A stretch of 64,000 nt of DNA from Fasciolopsis buskii (taxonomy: Eukaryota; Platyhelminthes; Trematoda; Plagiorchiida; Fasciolidae), in assembly GCA_008360955.1 (NCBI GenBank), contig LUCM01007181.1, forward strand, positions 1-64,000, read 5' to 3'. The notes beneath the pieces were generated by a model. That model was not told the DNA's origin. It saw only the letters and a list, made by a program, of their open reading frames with translations, and searched no databases. The position numbers and the translations under genes are program-made. This document shows positions 12,840 to 26,694 of this stretch, in pieces (position 1 is the stretch's first letter; each line of letters starts with the position of its first letter).

Positions 12840-15800
12840 CGCAGAGACCTTTAAGTAATTGGGCTAACCCAAAGCTAGTATGCACCCGAGAGCTGCTCGC
12901 GACAGTGAACGTTCTAAATGTTCTCTAGCTGTGTTATTTCTCTATTTGACAATGACTGTCCATTTAGTCTTTATTGATGTTATGGTGATTGAAATTAAAC
13001 GTTCTGAAAACATCGTTTTCGCTTAAAAACAAATGCATGAACAGCTTAGAACTCCAGCAGAAGAGTCCATTTGCAGACGGTGTTCGGGCGAGAAACCGGA
13101 CGGGACCAGCGTAGCATCCCAAAATTACTGCCTAAGTAGGAGGCCGCAACCTTTTTTGTCATCAGAGTAACGAAGCAGTTAACTAATAATTAGTCGGTAT
13201 ATGTTGTTCAAACTTTTGCACAAAATCTCGTGAAGTTTCTCCAGCACTGTTTGGCTAGTCACAAATAACATGAGTGTGCAACTAGGCAAAACAGCTATTC
13301 CCTGCTGGCAATTCACAAAATTCTGTACAAGTGTTTATCCCCAAAATGGCGTGTTGCAGTGCGCAAATAAACTGTTATGACCAAAGAGTTGTCAATTAGG
13401 ACGTGCAAAACCTAGGTTTTGTATGCGTGAATCACAAGAAAATGACTGATTTATCAGCAGGCTAACGTGTTGTTTCCATCAACCCGTTATTCTTCTACTA
13501 GATGAACCTGGTGAAGTTCATTTTGGATAATACTGATAAGTGATCCAGAGTAATTTAATGTTCCTCACCTTAGCAACAAGGACAAGGTGGTACTGGCGAA
13601 AGGCCTGTTATCGTAAACAAACCATATCATTCTAGGTCTTTTGTTTCCCTCCAAAAGTCGCCGCAAGTTCATGTATTCAACAAATTCGTTTTTTCTGAAG
13701 AGGCTGATTTCCGACCGGTCTGTTCATCTCAAACACATACTGTGAAGGTCAAACCGACGGGAACAAGGAAGACTAACCCATGGCTGCCTTGTCCATTCAT
13801 GCGTTTCATTTCATTGCGAATTGCTCGTGAATCCTCACCGAACAAGAATGTCTTTTTACATTGATATTTCGATAAGGCAGGCCTCAAAAAGGTTTGCTAT
13901 TCAAATCTTATCCACAGATTTTGGCTAGTTCAAAAACCCTTTTACGTTTCTGCTGAGTGCATCATCAGTCAAGAATTTGTTTCCCTTTATCAAATCTCGG
14001 TAATTGTCTGACCCAAGCGTTTGGTGAAGCAGACAGGCTCTATCCGTTGCTAAACATGGTGCTTAGGTGAATAAGTCGAGATCGTTTCAAAGAAACGACA
14101 ATTTTATGGGAAGTGGATTCGAGAGATTTGGAGTGACAAAATATTCAGTCTTCATGCATGCCATTCCAAGCTCCATGAAAGGAACACGGTGAAATTCGGA
14201 GTGTTCGAGATTTCTAACAACTCAATGATCCGTGAATATCACCTCTTTTCAACTACACAGTTTTACTGGTGATGCCACCAGGTGGTGCATATGCAGTTGA
14301 CAAATGTTCAGGAGCTAAGTTACAGTGGCGAATCTGGAATATTCCGAAGTCCTTGTGAACATATATGGTGACATGGTCAGGAGTCCAGTCTTCGAAAATA
14401 TCCCAACTTGTTGGTCATTTCTACCGCCGGAAACCCATGCACAAATAAATTTGATAACCTTGAAATGATTTATTTGTACGAACGTGTATGCAAGTTGATG
14501 AATCATGTGAAACCTTATGCCTATAATAAATAAAACTAGGGGTTCGGAAGTTCGTGCTCTCGTTGGCTTAGTGATGATAAATCTGGTTTGGCCTACAGTG
14601 TCAGTATGACTAGACCTATCGAAACTAACCACTGCATTGATCCCAATTAAGTAAACAGTGCTGTCATTCAGATGGTCGCAAAAGCGACAGGATGCAGTCT
14701 TGTACAGCCATGGGAGTTATTTCGACTAAACCCCTGATTTTGAGTGGAGCGTGGATTTCAAGTAGTTCAACAACTGTTCACCTAAATTTGTTTCTGCTTT
14801 TCAACACAAAACTGAGACTAAACTTAACCGCATTCATAAATTTGCAAGAATTCCTCTCTGTAAGGCAAACCTAATATTATGACAATTTGATTGACTAGTT
14901 CGGGTCACACTTTGTGCGCAATTCAGCAATTTTTCTTGGTTTACAACTTGCATCCACATGAAGTTGTTGACCTGTGAACAGTAGTAATAATTCAAATGGT
15001 ATTAAGTTAAATCAATATAAAATGATCAAAAGGTTTCACGATGACGAATGTGCATTTTAATGATTGAATGTGTAATCCATTGGTCACCTAAAGGGAAACT
15101 GAATAATGTGTACATAAACGGATGCATTGTTTTGACCCTAGATCAGGTGCGCACATGACCGACCGATTATTGTTATACCATGAAGTTATCGATACGTGGG
15201 AACTTTATGCACCTCTAATGTTCGAACGAACAACAGAGGTATTCACTCGAAACCATCATTCCTTCTTCGAGGGCACATTAACCCCTCCCCTTAGTAAATG
15301 TTTGTTTCCATGGGCAAATTATTATTCAGGTTCATTTTGCGGGGCGTGGTATCACAGCCCAGTGGAATGTGCAGTTTTGGAGCATACTGAGCACACAGCC
15401 ATCCTGTCCGGCTGCCAATCCTGTTTGGTATCGAAAACGAACCAGCCAAAGAATATTTTTCCCTGAGTTTTCAACACATCCAATAGGCATTATCGATCAG
15501 AGTAGGTAGACAATTCAAAAAGGCTAATCGTTGTCAAACTGCGTCACAAAGTTGCCCACACTTAATAAATGTGTGGTCAGTTAGTTCCGAATTTGCGACA
15601 CCTGGAGTCACATCAAAACTTTATATATTTCAGCTTATTTTAATGTAACTAACGTGATATTCGACAAGGGTCAGGAAACCAAACAATCTGTAACCGTGGT
15701 AAACCGTTAAATGATGTTTGCGTCCGAAAGTCGGCAAACCATTTTAGTTCTGTTAGTCATCATACCTGGCTTAATGCAACCTTTTGTGGTTTAGTATCCT

Positions 15801-18169
15801 GTTTAAAAGCCCCGAGCCCCAGCGATTATGAGGAATGTCTTTTTTGTTGAATCCTTGCTTCAAACATATCATGTCGTCTAATTAAGTGAATCAGGAACAA
15901 CCTTTGCTTGTGCCTGTTTGGATCTAGTCAACTTTGAAAAATCCCACCTATCTCTTTTCTCTTTATTACTCATCAGTATATTCATGCATGTTTAATTACT
16001 TCTAGCAATGCTCATGAGTCATGTGCGGCTAGTTTAACAGTCTCAGAAGACGAAAATTCTCTGGCCCTTCAGTGGTCAGTTGAGGTAGGTGAGTTCAAAA
16101 TTTTGAGGGCATTCAAACTTGCATATCACTAAAATGATGAATGTTTCGTTTCAAATTCTCACCTTGTATGTTTGCAGCGTTCTTCTACGCTTCAACACAA
16201 ATCCAATCATTCCCACTAGAATAGATGGACTAATTCCAATTTAATACAAAAAATATTTAAGTGATATTCTATTACATATTTGCCAAAGCAACTTTTATTG
16301 TGTTCCATGAATTGGCAGGCCGTACAATCGGAACGCTTGATTTATCTATAAAGCAAATCCCTTCGGCAGCTTCTTTGAAGAAAGAACTAACACAGTGCAA
16401 GATATGATATTTCATTCGAGGAACAGAAAACGATTAGGAACAAAGGTATTTTGGTCTCCAGCTGCGACCTTCATCGCTGTGACTACTTGTCAATCACTCG
16501 GATTTCCCAACACAGAAAAGGAATTCAAATGACATCAGTGAGACACTAAATCTCTCTGCAAATTTTATCAGTCATAACTCCTACGTCTACTGACATATTA
16601 CCTCAACTTTCAGAAAATGCTGGTCATTATTATAACGAAATTATTCTTCCATTTTGCATTGCAATACCCATACTTGATTTCCGACCGGTTTGTTAAACTT
16701 GAGATTGGTATGACAATTTTGACCTCGCTTCACTTCACGCTATTTATCTCTGAGTTTGTTCCTATCGATAATAACTTTGAAACAGATCCCGTTGATATCT
16801 CTCTCGGCCCACGACACCAAGTAAATGGTCCCAAACGATCGCTGTCAGGACTGCATGGCATATGGCTTTGTCCTTCCAACTAGCCATGAGTAGGTATGAA
16901 TAAATGTGCACATATTTTGTACAAAATGGAATCAGATTCCTTCTGATTTCAAGCGCGATCAAATCATATCAAGACAAACGTGTTGAGTTTAACTTTGTAA
17001 GTACGCCACTAACACTCTGACTGAAAGGAGCTCTTGTATCTCCAGAAGTAGCAGAAAATACCTTGTCTCCGTCAGATTTTCACCTCAAGGTGTTATATAG
17101 ATTGGTAGTAGATTATACGAATACATGAAAAACATCTATTAAAATTAACCCGACAGTCCAGCAAACACAACTGTTTAGAAACACCACTTGTTCCAAAATT
17201 GTTGACCATTAAGTAAACACCCAGTTGGCGTATATCAGTTTCCGTGCTTCCAAACCATCGCTTGCAATGCGCACAACATTTTATGTTGCTCTTCCATTGC
17301 TGTGTTTCTATTTGAATGTTAGCAAGTTTTGAGATTCTTCCAAAAGTAATGGACTATTGGTAAATTTGCAATTACACCCATGAGATATACAGTCCGCCAC
17401 TGAGCGTGGATATTTTCAAAGTGTTTCTGTAAGCAGTAATAATAAGCGACCGAATCTACCCATACAATTTTCTTCATTTGGGTCTCTTTCCATCTATTTT
17501 TTGCAGACCTTCACCGTTATACATGTGTATCTTTGATACCTACTCAAAATAATAAATGGTTTCACAATTAGTTGTTTCTATTAAGATTAGTCAAGGATAT
17601 TGTATAACTGTAGACATCCAACTGCTGAAATGTTGCCGTAAAAATGAAGCAGTCGTACATGTTTTCTTTTGACTAACAGTTTTCTACGGATAAACGCAAA
17701 TAGGTTAAAAGACTGTTTGGCCAATATCTTTAATTGTCTCTGACAAATAAAAAATAGTGTAGTACTCGTGGGTAGACTTGATTTTCCAATTTACATCCAT
17801 TAAAAAATAATAATAAGAGCGCTACAAATTGATGGAATAGCTCTCTGTTTTTTTTCTGAATACTTATTGGTGCTTCAGTCCGGATCAGCGCTAATCTGTG
17901 TTGTTGCCAATTCCGTTCGGTTCTGAAGGACATATCATCCCGTTTTATTGTTTTTAATTCATCCAGCTATATCAAAGTTGGAAGAATGACAAACACGAAT
18001 AGGAGGATCAATTGATAGAGTAATCTAGGCTAATCCGGTTTTGTTTCTAATGGAAACTGCAGATGGCAAACTGCATCATTATGCTCTGGTTCTTCCACTA
18101 ATTTGTTAGGGTGCAGCAAATAGCTAAATAACTTCGAGTTAATGTCATTTAATTTCCATGTTTTCACCT
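12840..18169. other. No recognisable gene
   Basis: Frames at 14315-14632 (minus), 15122-15466 (plus) and 16617-16883 (plus) are the longest; none carries a motif I know. No repeat family seen. Confidence 0.45.
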
Positions 18170-18340
18170 TTTATCTTTTATTTATTATATTTCTGAAATC
18201 ACAATGCACATTTTTAGGAAGAGCGCCGCGGCCAACAAAGGGCTCTTAAGTGGGGAAGATGACCGGTGGTGGGAGGATTTGAACCCGCGGCCTTGACGTC
18301 CGAATGTCACAACCTTATCCGCTTGGACACCACCGATCGT
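18170..18340 (-). mobile_element. tRNA-derived SINE, copy C
   Basis: Read on the minus strand, the head starts GGTGGTGTCCAAGCGGATAAGG. It has B box GGGTTCAAATC (complement at 18276-18286) and closes with CCCACCACC. The first seven bases pair perfectly with the closing bases as a tRNA acceptor stem would. The body and AT-rich tail follow towards lower coordinates (tail near 18170-18215). A genuine tRNA gene is unlikely because the body and tail are shared with six other copies. Confidence 0.85.
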
Positions 18341-19520
18341 TAGTTTCAATGGCACTGCAGACACTGCAGTATTACTGGGATGCCAACAGCACTTTTGATC
18401 GTGAATATGGTCATGCTTAAATTGAGGTCACTCCCTTAACTCGCACAGTATACGACATTGGAAAATGGGTTTGTCCGCCTCGCCCGAATCCAAATGCTTC
18501 CAAATATTATGGTGTCAATTTTGTTGTTGAAATAGTTCATCACGGGATGCAAACGCACAATTCGTCATTAAGATTATTTCGTCCTCTTGGCGGTAATCGA
18601 CAATCCACATCCAACCTCCTCGAACGCAGATGCCAACCCGGGACATAAAGGCCTCACCTACTGCGCCATTGAGCAGGTTCTCAATGGTTTGTCCAGCTTG
18701 AGCGCATGCTGCATTTATCCAAAGTATTGAACTAGAATGATTCCATGACTTCTCTTTTCGATGAACGAGGAATGCATTCTATCATTATCTACGGTCAAAT
18801 ACTTTGAAGCAGTAATTCTTCTCAATAGTTCTTAGTCTGTGCAATTCAAGGGCGAAATTTGCATAGCTAGAAATTTGCTTTTTCCCTTTCATCAGCTGCA
18901 GGTATTAGCTATAACTCATAAATGCGCCTTAAATTTTGTAACCGTCTGCATTGTCCCCTATTGGCTTCGTTATTTTTCCCGTTGTAATTAAAAGCGAAAT
19001 TAATTTGTTTACTAAATGTATTGAACACATTTGCAGACATTGCCGCCTGTCTGCAGCTGCGCTTGTCGAGAGCAAGATGGACAAACGCATAGTAATGGTG
19101 ATAGTTTTACTTTCAAACAATCTCTGTTCGATATCTGCCATTAGGTTTTCCAAAGATTTCAATGATATTTTCCACAAGCTCAAAGTTCAAGCTCCGTTTT
19201 GCTCTCAAACTGACATATCACATTTTTGTTGCTTCATATCTCACACGGCCTCTCGTGAATCGTTAAGAGACGGTCTCAGAACTACACACACTGGAATGCA
19301 CAACGTTAGATTGTTTTACACTCAATCTCCTAACGAAATTATACGGAGGTTGAATTAGCTGTTAATCACAGGTAAGATGCAAAAGTCTGAATAAGTGTGC
19401 ACAACAACCACTGACGTGGACTGACTTAAGACGATTAAAGAACCTTTTTTATGATGAATTAAACAATCTCCTGGCGACAACGAAAAAACAAATAACAAAT
19501 AACAAACTAACCTGCGATAT

Positions 19521-19899
19521 TTGATGACTGACAACTCGAGCATTTTTAACTTCTGGGTTTCGTTTGCAAATTACTATTCTCTTGAAAGCGTGGGGCCCCT
19601 TGCGACAGAAATTCCTGTCCTGAAATCATATAGCCGTAATCATCACAGCAAGGCCAATAGTCTACCTGATTCGGTAAATTGTCACCAGATTTCACGGAAA
19701 ATGTCGGCGATCAAATGGCAAGCTTACAAATCGCTTGCAATTAGATGCACAATGAAATGTCCAGTTCACCGACAGAACAGTACGGTCGAAGTTTTCCCGA
19801 ACTCAAAACATTGTGTAAGCCTTACTTGTAAAATGAAAAATTTAAATTTATCTATCTCTTCACTAGAGACGATAATCAGTCAACTACGACTTTTGTCAA
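19521..19899 (+). other. Open frame ending at a GTAAGA donor, unrecognised
   Basis: A 126-codon open stretch ends A|GTAAGA in phase 1. The last part, FPNSKHCVSLTCKMKNLNL, has the C-x4-C-x4-L spacing seen just outside the membrane in integrin alpha chains, but nothing else supports that family. A neighbouring frame at 18951-19358 is equally unassigned and is shadowed by an open minus frame. Confidence 0.15.
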
Positions 19900-20289
19900 G
19901 TAAGATGGATTCATCTCGCTGTTAAACACACTTCATTCTTACTAGCGGGTTTGTAAATTCAGTACATGTTTATAAAACATGAATGCAACCTTGGGTATGA
20001 GTTTAGGAATCACAAATTCAGAGACATGTGGATAATTTGTGACATACGGTCTGTGCACAGTGCATCCAATCGAATTCACTGGACGGGTTACACTCACAGG
20101 TACCAAATTCATGTTCTTATCTTTGAAGGACTAATATCTTGGCATTTAGAGATAGGCACATCTGCGAATCCATTCAAGTTTCTATCAGGTAGCTGCCGAA
20201 TCTTGAACTCCACAGTTCCCTTTTCCTTTCCTACGTACTGTTACAATTCTTTTCCTCTTCCCGGATAATAGGTTGCAGTGTTGTTTAAC

Positions 20290-21700
20290 TACTTACCATG
20301 AAATTTGGAAAGTCCCCTTTGAATTGTGCTTTTTAAAAAAGGCCAAATTTGTATTCCCTTCTTTTACTGGGCAATTCAAAAATCAAGAAATTTAAATAGC
20401 TTGAGAGGTTTTGTTCCACTTCTAACCGGTAGGGCATCCAAAAGGGTAAAGTATTTAAGGGTAAACAATAGGCCTGGGACAACCAGATGTTTTTACTTGG
20501 TAAAGCAGAACAGACCGCGGGACTTATTCAAATGCTGACGCATAGTCTAGAAAGTTGCCACGCCCAGATTTCATTGGTGAGTTTAGGAACTTAAAAATGT
20601 GGTGAATGAGGGAGTTGATAGCGTCCAAATTGGACCTGTCAGGTTTAAAGGCAAACTGAAATGGTCATCAGGAAAATACATGGAAAATGCAGGCATATAC
20701 GTATAGCACGCTCCGTCAGTTTAAGACCAGAAGACTTTAAGGCGATGGGGTGAAAATGTTTTGCCAAAGCAGTAGAATCGCCAGATTTCGGGATGGGAAT
20801 GATAGTGACGGGCCTCCAGCAGTCGGGGATAAAAGAGAAGCTTAGTGGTGAGTTATTGAGAGAAGTGAATGTATCTGTTACAGCTACAGTCTCATGCCTT
20901 AAAAGAGCTGGCGACAGAATGTCAGGGCCAATCCTGTGGTAATTTTAGTGGTGCTCCTCTTCCACAGAATACCTGGTAACTGTCAAATCATCACCCTGTC
21001 CAAATATGGCTGGGGTATAAGTGGAAGAATAGATGAAAGCATGATTGCTGCTGTCAACATCCACGGAACATTTCACGTTACTTTTCCTTCCCAAATAGCA
21101 CTCGAATGCCTTGACATCGAAATCGGTTTTTGTTACCATGGAGAATTTGGCTGGCGAATGTAGTAGCTATGCGCTTGATTTCAGCTTTTATTAGGTTGGA
21201 GATACACCATACAATTGAGTTATTACGGGCTTTGTAGAAGTGTTCGTAGCGTCTTGGGGGGAAATGCAGAGACCAGCCAAATCAAACACAGTCAGTGGTA
21301 GGGAGGATGCGTGATTGAATATGTTAACTATCCTCAAGAAGAGGAACAATAAACACCAGAAAAAAAGTCAAAAATGTGTTGGGAGCTAAAATAAAGGCAA
21401 TATATAGGTTCGTTACGATTTTACTGGTATGGTGATAAAACCTAGGATGGCGCTGCGTTACGAGACAGTTAATTTCACATAGCCAATACGTATAAATAAC
21501 TTCGGACTTGCCAAACTAGAAGGAGTTTGTGTATGTTGCCACATCACCTTCAGCCTTCTTCTTGTCCGAAACTTTCCTGCCGATGGAGTCTGAAGCTGTC
21601 TATCGACACCAGTGAATCAGCGATATCCGAGTTCAGCCACGTTTCTTGTGTGCAGATGGCACAATTTTGAACATGGATCGGTGAGGGACAGGTCCGACAT
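20290..21700 (-). mobile_element. CR1/jockey-like LINE remnant (endonuclease + reverse transcriptase)
   Basis: Translating the minus strand in shifting frames gives, in order, an AP-endonuclease block at about 21577-21672 (ICTQETWLNSDIADSLV), a linker (about 20945-21300) and an RT start near 20920 (GPDILSPALLR). Then come CWRPVTIIPIPKSGD (about 20780-20820) and the block HFQFAFKPDRSNLDAINSLI (about 20600-20665), then LDYASAFE where functional elements have 'LD(Y/F)SSAFxTI', and PRSVLL. These are classic non-LTR retrotransposon motifs. Frameshifts and stops show it is dead, the region after the SAF motif decays quickly, and much of the endonuclease and everything past RT block 4 is missing. 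Confidence 0.85.
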
Positions 21701-24260
21701 TTTCGTAAACAGATTGTGGATGTTGGTACTCAACAATGCCGGAATGAACATCTTGAACGGAAGTGTGCATTTACCAGCTGCCTGCTAGCCAGCACGAGTG
21801 TCCCTTTTATATGGATAAGATCTTTGATGTGCATGATTCTAGTCCACGTCGAGAAATAATATGGTATTTAAAGAACATTTCCGAACGATTGTAGCTGCGA
21901 ACGGAGTCCATAATCACAACAAATATCCGACAGGAAAGCAACGAAGTAAAGATGACAGAATTGCAGCGCAGCCAGTCAAACGGTGTGCGCAACGTTGATG
22001 TGGCTGATAAAGCGGTCGAATTAGCCAGAAAATTGTGGCCAGCAGGTCCCTGGAATCGTTCACTAATCTGCGATTAAAGAACTAAAAATTAGTACGTTTG
22101 CTTGTTTCAATGACCCTTTGGTTTGGGAACTGTTCAAAGTTAGATAATTGCTCTTTTTTCAACCATCCACCCAAAATATAAGCCTTTCAATTTAAAACAT
22201 CTGCTCAAAGTAGGATGACTCAATGAAAAATGAAACAATAAATCCTGAACTATTGCCGAGCAGTTTACTTTCAATTACTGCGTGTATCCTATATGAACAA
22301 AAACTACTTGTTAATAAATTCCCCATTATTCATAGTTTTATTAGGATCGGTGGTTCTATTACTCAGGCGATTTACTAATTTTCGAAACCAATTTCTGTCT
22401 AATAGGTACGTGATTTCTGGGCACCGAACAGATAGTATCATTAACTCTGGAACCGGGGTCTAGCATTTTCACTATATTTCTAGCGGCGGTAACTGCAAAT
22501 TGGAAACACCACACCGCAAAATTTTTCATGGTGTCCGCAAACAACATTTTGTAGCCTTAAGAAACATGTGTCTTACAGAGGTAGAATTAAGTCCGCTGAC
22601 TTCGGAGAAGTTTTGGTCACTTTCACATAACGTCAGATATTTTGATCCAGTCAGTCTGGAAAACAAAGCCTCAGACTTATTCGCACAATCCAGGATTACA
22701 AATGATAATGGGTATCAGACCACTCATGCGCATTAAAGGGCTCAAGGCCTTATTATCGGACATCTTGCGGTTACACCGGCAACAAATCGGCATGCGTTTT
22801 CTTGGGGACCTCAGTAACAAGAATTGGTTCCCGGCGGTGAAATTTATGTTACGTACAGATGTCACATATTGCGAGCGAATCTTCAAAGCTTCCTTGAGCT
22901 CTATCCATCTTTTAAAAACCTCTTATGAATCTACCACCGAAGAATTTCTATTCTATCGAGTTTCAGTCTTCATATGAAAATACCGAAATCGCAGCTGAAA
23001 ACAGCAGCGACTTTTCTGTCGATAACTGTTACGTGATAGGACATGAACGTCGTCGGTTCATTTGGTGAACTATTGGTGATAAGAAACTCTGGTAAACGTT
23101 CCTAATGCTCGTCTCAATGCTCACGGTAGACGCATGTCCTTTCATGCCATAGTGAATTTTAGTGACTAACCAGCAAGATTAGTTTGCACGAATGAATCAT
23201 CCAACAAACATCGAAAATTCCCCGTGTCACCTGGAAAAGAGTCGGGAGTTAGGAATATCAAAGCAATTTCGAGGAATCCATTTTTTATATATACAAACCT
23301 GCGGGACTCCACAAGAACTGCGTACACTGCTCACACCAAACATCAAAGGACCATGAATCCAAGATTTCTAGTTAAGAGGACCGTAAATACTTAGGCAAAA
23401 CAGAAACTTGCAATAAAACGAAATGGTTAAAAGCACTTTTGCGCTGGCGGTGATCATCTGGTGTTTTGTTTGGATATATTTTGCTATTGGTGGCAGAAAT
23501 ACTTGGATTAATCCCGAATGACAGTTTATCACAGATGGTATTTGGAATAGGCTACGAAGGTTCGTTCGCAATTCCATTGAATTCAGTGTCATGCAAAGAC
23601 GGCATTGTTTGGTGCTGATGCATGACGCAAGATTTTCCTTGATAATCCCAGTCAGAAGTACATCGAGCTACAGTGACAAAAAATAAACAAAAGCCCAATA
23701 TCATCAAGTTACCCTTCTAAGAACACTGAAGAAAAAACCATGCGTTCTAAAACTTCCGGTCGTGATATAATGAAATGTTTTCAGATTTTCGGTGCACAAA
23801 TGCCACATGCGCTTTTTTTTGTCACAAATCGATGACAATAAGACATTTTGCCTACGTGGAACTGTAAGACTTCTATCGGTATTTACATTTTACAACCAAG
23901 CTTCTCGTAAACATACAGTCGGCGTTGGTTCCAAGATTGTTGGATTCGGTTGGAGGAGCACTTTAAGCATTTCCAATCGCGTGCGTTCTCCTTTGGTGCT
24001 TTGGTTTCTCATCTGGTATGTATTGAGATAATTCAGCATAGATAAAGCCATCTCTATTCGCACCTAGTTTAATGTTGGGTAAAATATTGAGTTATCACGT
24101 CTTTTGTTTCCCACACTATAATTCTGCAATCACTGTCAGTTAGTTCGATAGGAGCAAGACCATTATTTTAGAACAAACCTTCAGGAAATTCATTTGTATC
24201 GTGATCGTTGTTTTTCGTCAAAATACTGTTCAGTTTTGTATCCACAGTAAACAGCACAAG

Positions 24261-24464
24261 CTAAGACGCATCGACACAAAAACGTTTAATAAAATTTCGG
24301 GTAACTTCTTCACCCGCCTCCGCAAATAAAACAGAGTGATCGGATTTCAAGATTTTTGCGAGGTCAACGGATAGCGAGTATTGAGGAATAAACGCATTGT
24401 CTGGGCCAGTTTCCAGTGGTCTCACTGCGCCACCGTGTACGTAGCACGTATTACTGAACTGCAC
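24261..24464 (-). CDS. Candidate 3'-terminal exon, unrecognised
   Basis: The minus-strand frame follows acceptor-like ctactaggtgcAG or ttcAG and runs to TAG. It contains PLETGPDNAFIPQYSLSVDL and AEAGEEVTRNFIKRF. Base use is less AT-rich than its flanks. No family recognised and no poly(A) signal seen. Confidence 0.2.
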   Translation of the reverse strand: MQFSNTCYVHGGAVRPLETGPDNAFIPQYSLSVDLAKILKSDHSVLFAEAGEEVTRNFIKRFCVDAS

Positions 24465-26694
24465 CTAGTAGATTTCAACTAGCATATGTAAGATCTGCCC
24501 CGACTAAATGAATATTTTACACGTTTGATTTCTAAGTAACCGGTGAATTATATGTTCCATTATAAGATAAAATATAAAGCAATGTGTTTTCTGTTACCTT
24601 AGGTTTGGGCAACCTGCTTAATAAAAACAGGACTACAATGGGGACGTTAGTTCCTCTCTAATATACGCATTTTGTGCGCAAGCATTTTCAGATATGAACT
24701 CAAGAAAATAATTTCCTTCAAACAAAATCCAATTTGTTCAGTCCATGGGCAATTTTCTGCTTCAATCAGTAAAGTTAAAGGGTCTAAGATTCGAGTCCTT
24801 GTTGCATTTTTACCACTTGTCGAAAATTCGACAGTATCTAATAAGTTTGTTAACAGGCAACTCCACGTGCATTTAGCACGACAGTTTTACGCCACCTTAG
24901 AAATCCTTCACGTGGATGTTTCGAGTTTCGTTCAACAATGTGGTTGATTGTTTTCAACCACGCCAATTACCGTAGTCCTTGATTGCTTTGTATTCTGCCT
25001 ACTGCGCCACGCAAATGCTCACCGGTGTTTTGGTTGATAAGATCCCAGTTCCTGATGGTTGCGGTTTTAGCCGCTGCAGTTCGCGGTTCTGGTTTCTTCG
25101 GGCTTCATTATGTCTAGCGGACGATTCAAGCACTCGTCACTACGATCCAGTCCCAAAAGTGCAATATCGTTTCATCAAAGCACTATCGAGGTGATCAGAT
25201 ACCATCCGGAGATTGAAGAGAAATATCGCTACCCAATATAAATTGACTTTGATATGAACATAGTGATATTTTCAAAGTTTCATATCAGGCATTCGTACTC
25301 AGAACGCTGGAGCCACGAAATCTTCTACTGACCGACAGCCTAGGAGAACTGTAAAATTTTTCCGCCCATGTTCATGGTCATGCAAAAGTGAAGTATGTGT
25401 CGAAAAGAATTTCATTAAAAGTTCTCAAAACTTTTGTAAGACGTCTACCATTGATCAACAGTTTAATTATTTATGTACTTCAATCTAAACAAAGAGCACA
25501 ACCACTGTTAATGAATGTTTTGATAGTCGGCTGCGAACTCTCTTCCAATAAACACTTAATGCCGTTCGAGGCGGCTGTGTTTCAAGTGACTAACGTCAGC
25601 CGGCGTCATGCCCACAAGTGCGACTGACCCGAAAGTATTCCGTAAATCAGGGTTTCTCCTATTTTTGAATATAAACGTACGATTTGTAAATAAACTTAAA
25701 ACAAAGCAGCTCCCAGTTTTCAAGGGCCTCGCGTTGCCGGGAGCCTTCCAGTGCGCACTGGAAGTTGGTATTCGCATCTTAGTGGAACTGGTCGCATTCT
25801 ACATTTTTATTTCGAGAAACAGTAGTATGTGAGTTCTGCTCCCAAATAGCTATTCACTACAGGGGGTCGGCAGTTGCAATGCAATGTGATCCTGTCGCGA
25901 ATAAGGGAGTGATTTCATTGTCCAGTGAACATCTTTGTGTTTAATCTAACCAAGCTACTTGAGTAGAGGACATCGGTATTGCTCCACTGTTATTGACTGA
26001 CTGTTATGGGATACATGATGCGCGAGTTAGAAGGGTTTGTTATGAGTCGCTTACAGCTATCTGCAAAATGTTCTGGCAATTTCCCGATCGCGACGTTTGA
26101 AAGATAGCATTTGCTAGCCCACATGTGGTCAACAGAAACCGCAAAATCCTCTTCGAATAATGCCTTAACAATTTTTACGCAATTTACTTTCGTGGGCTCT
26201 CGATGAAAAATCAACTAAGTGGAAGGAAGCACAGCTTGCACAGCACAAAATGTCAGATGTTGTCCCATCTTTCTGGCTGAGAAGCACAACACCTGGCACG
26301 TAGGCACTCGGCTATCCAAAACAATTGGAGCAAACTTCCCAGTCATAGTGTGTCAGCCCTTTAGCACGACAGACTAAAAATTCTGTGTCTCTCAAGCCAA
26401 ATGTCTGGAAGCAATCAAAGTTCCACCAATTTACTTACCGCCGTTCAAGCGACACTGAATCATGTGAATTGCTTTTACTATTGAATCGCTTCCTAGTATC
26501 AGTCAGTGCATTCGATTAGTAAGCAATCAAATATTTCTTCGAATGCAACTATCATCAAAAGATTTCGACTATCGTAAAATAAACATCGGGGAGCGATAAA
26601 ATGTGAGCATTCCATTTGACAGGCATTTTTCCTTATGAAATAAATGTAAAAGCTATTTGCATTTCAGTTATTACTCAATTTTACAGGAAGAACT

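Noticed and set aside
18263..18340. A genuine tRNA gene on the minus strand
   Set aside because: The stem and boxes are good, but the same head with the same body and AT-rich tail recurs in six other places, so it is a SINE.
18929..19358. Pair of long overlapping frames on both strands
   Set aside because: Neither has a motif, the possible GTAAGA donor after it (19373) is preceded by an in-frame TAG, and both strands are equally open.
19800..19899. Integrin alpha membrane-proximal segment
   Set aside because: Only cysteine spacing fits. No transmembrane segment or GFFKR motif follows, and no beta-propeller exon is seen.
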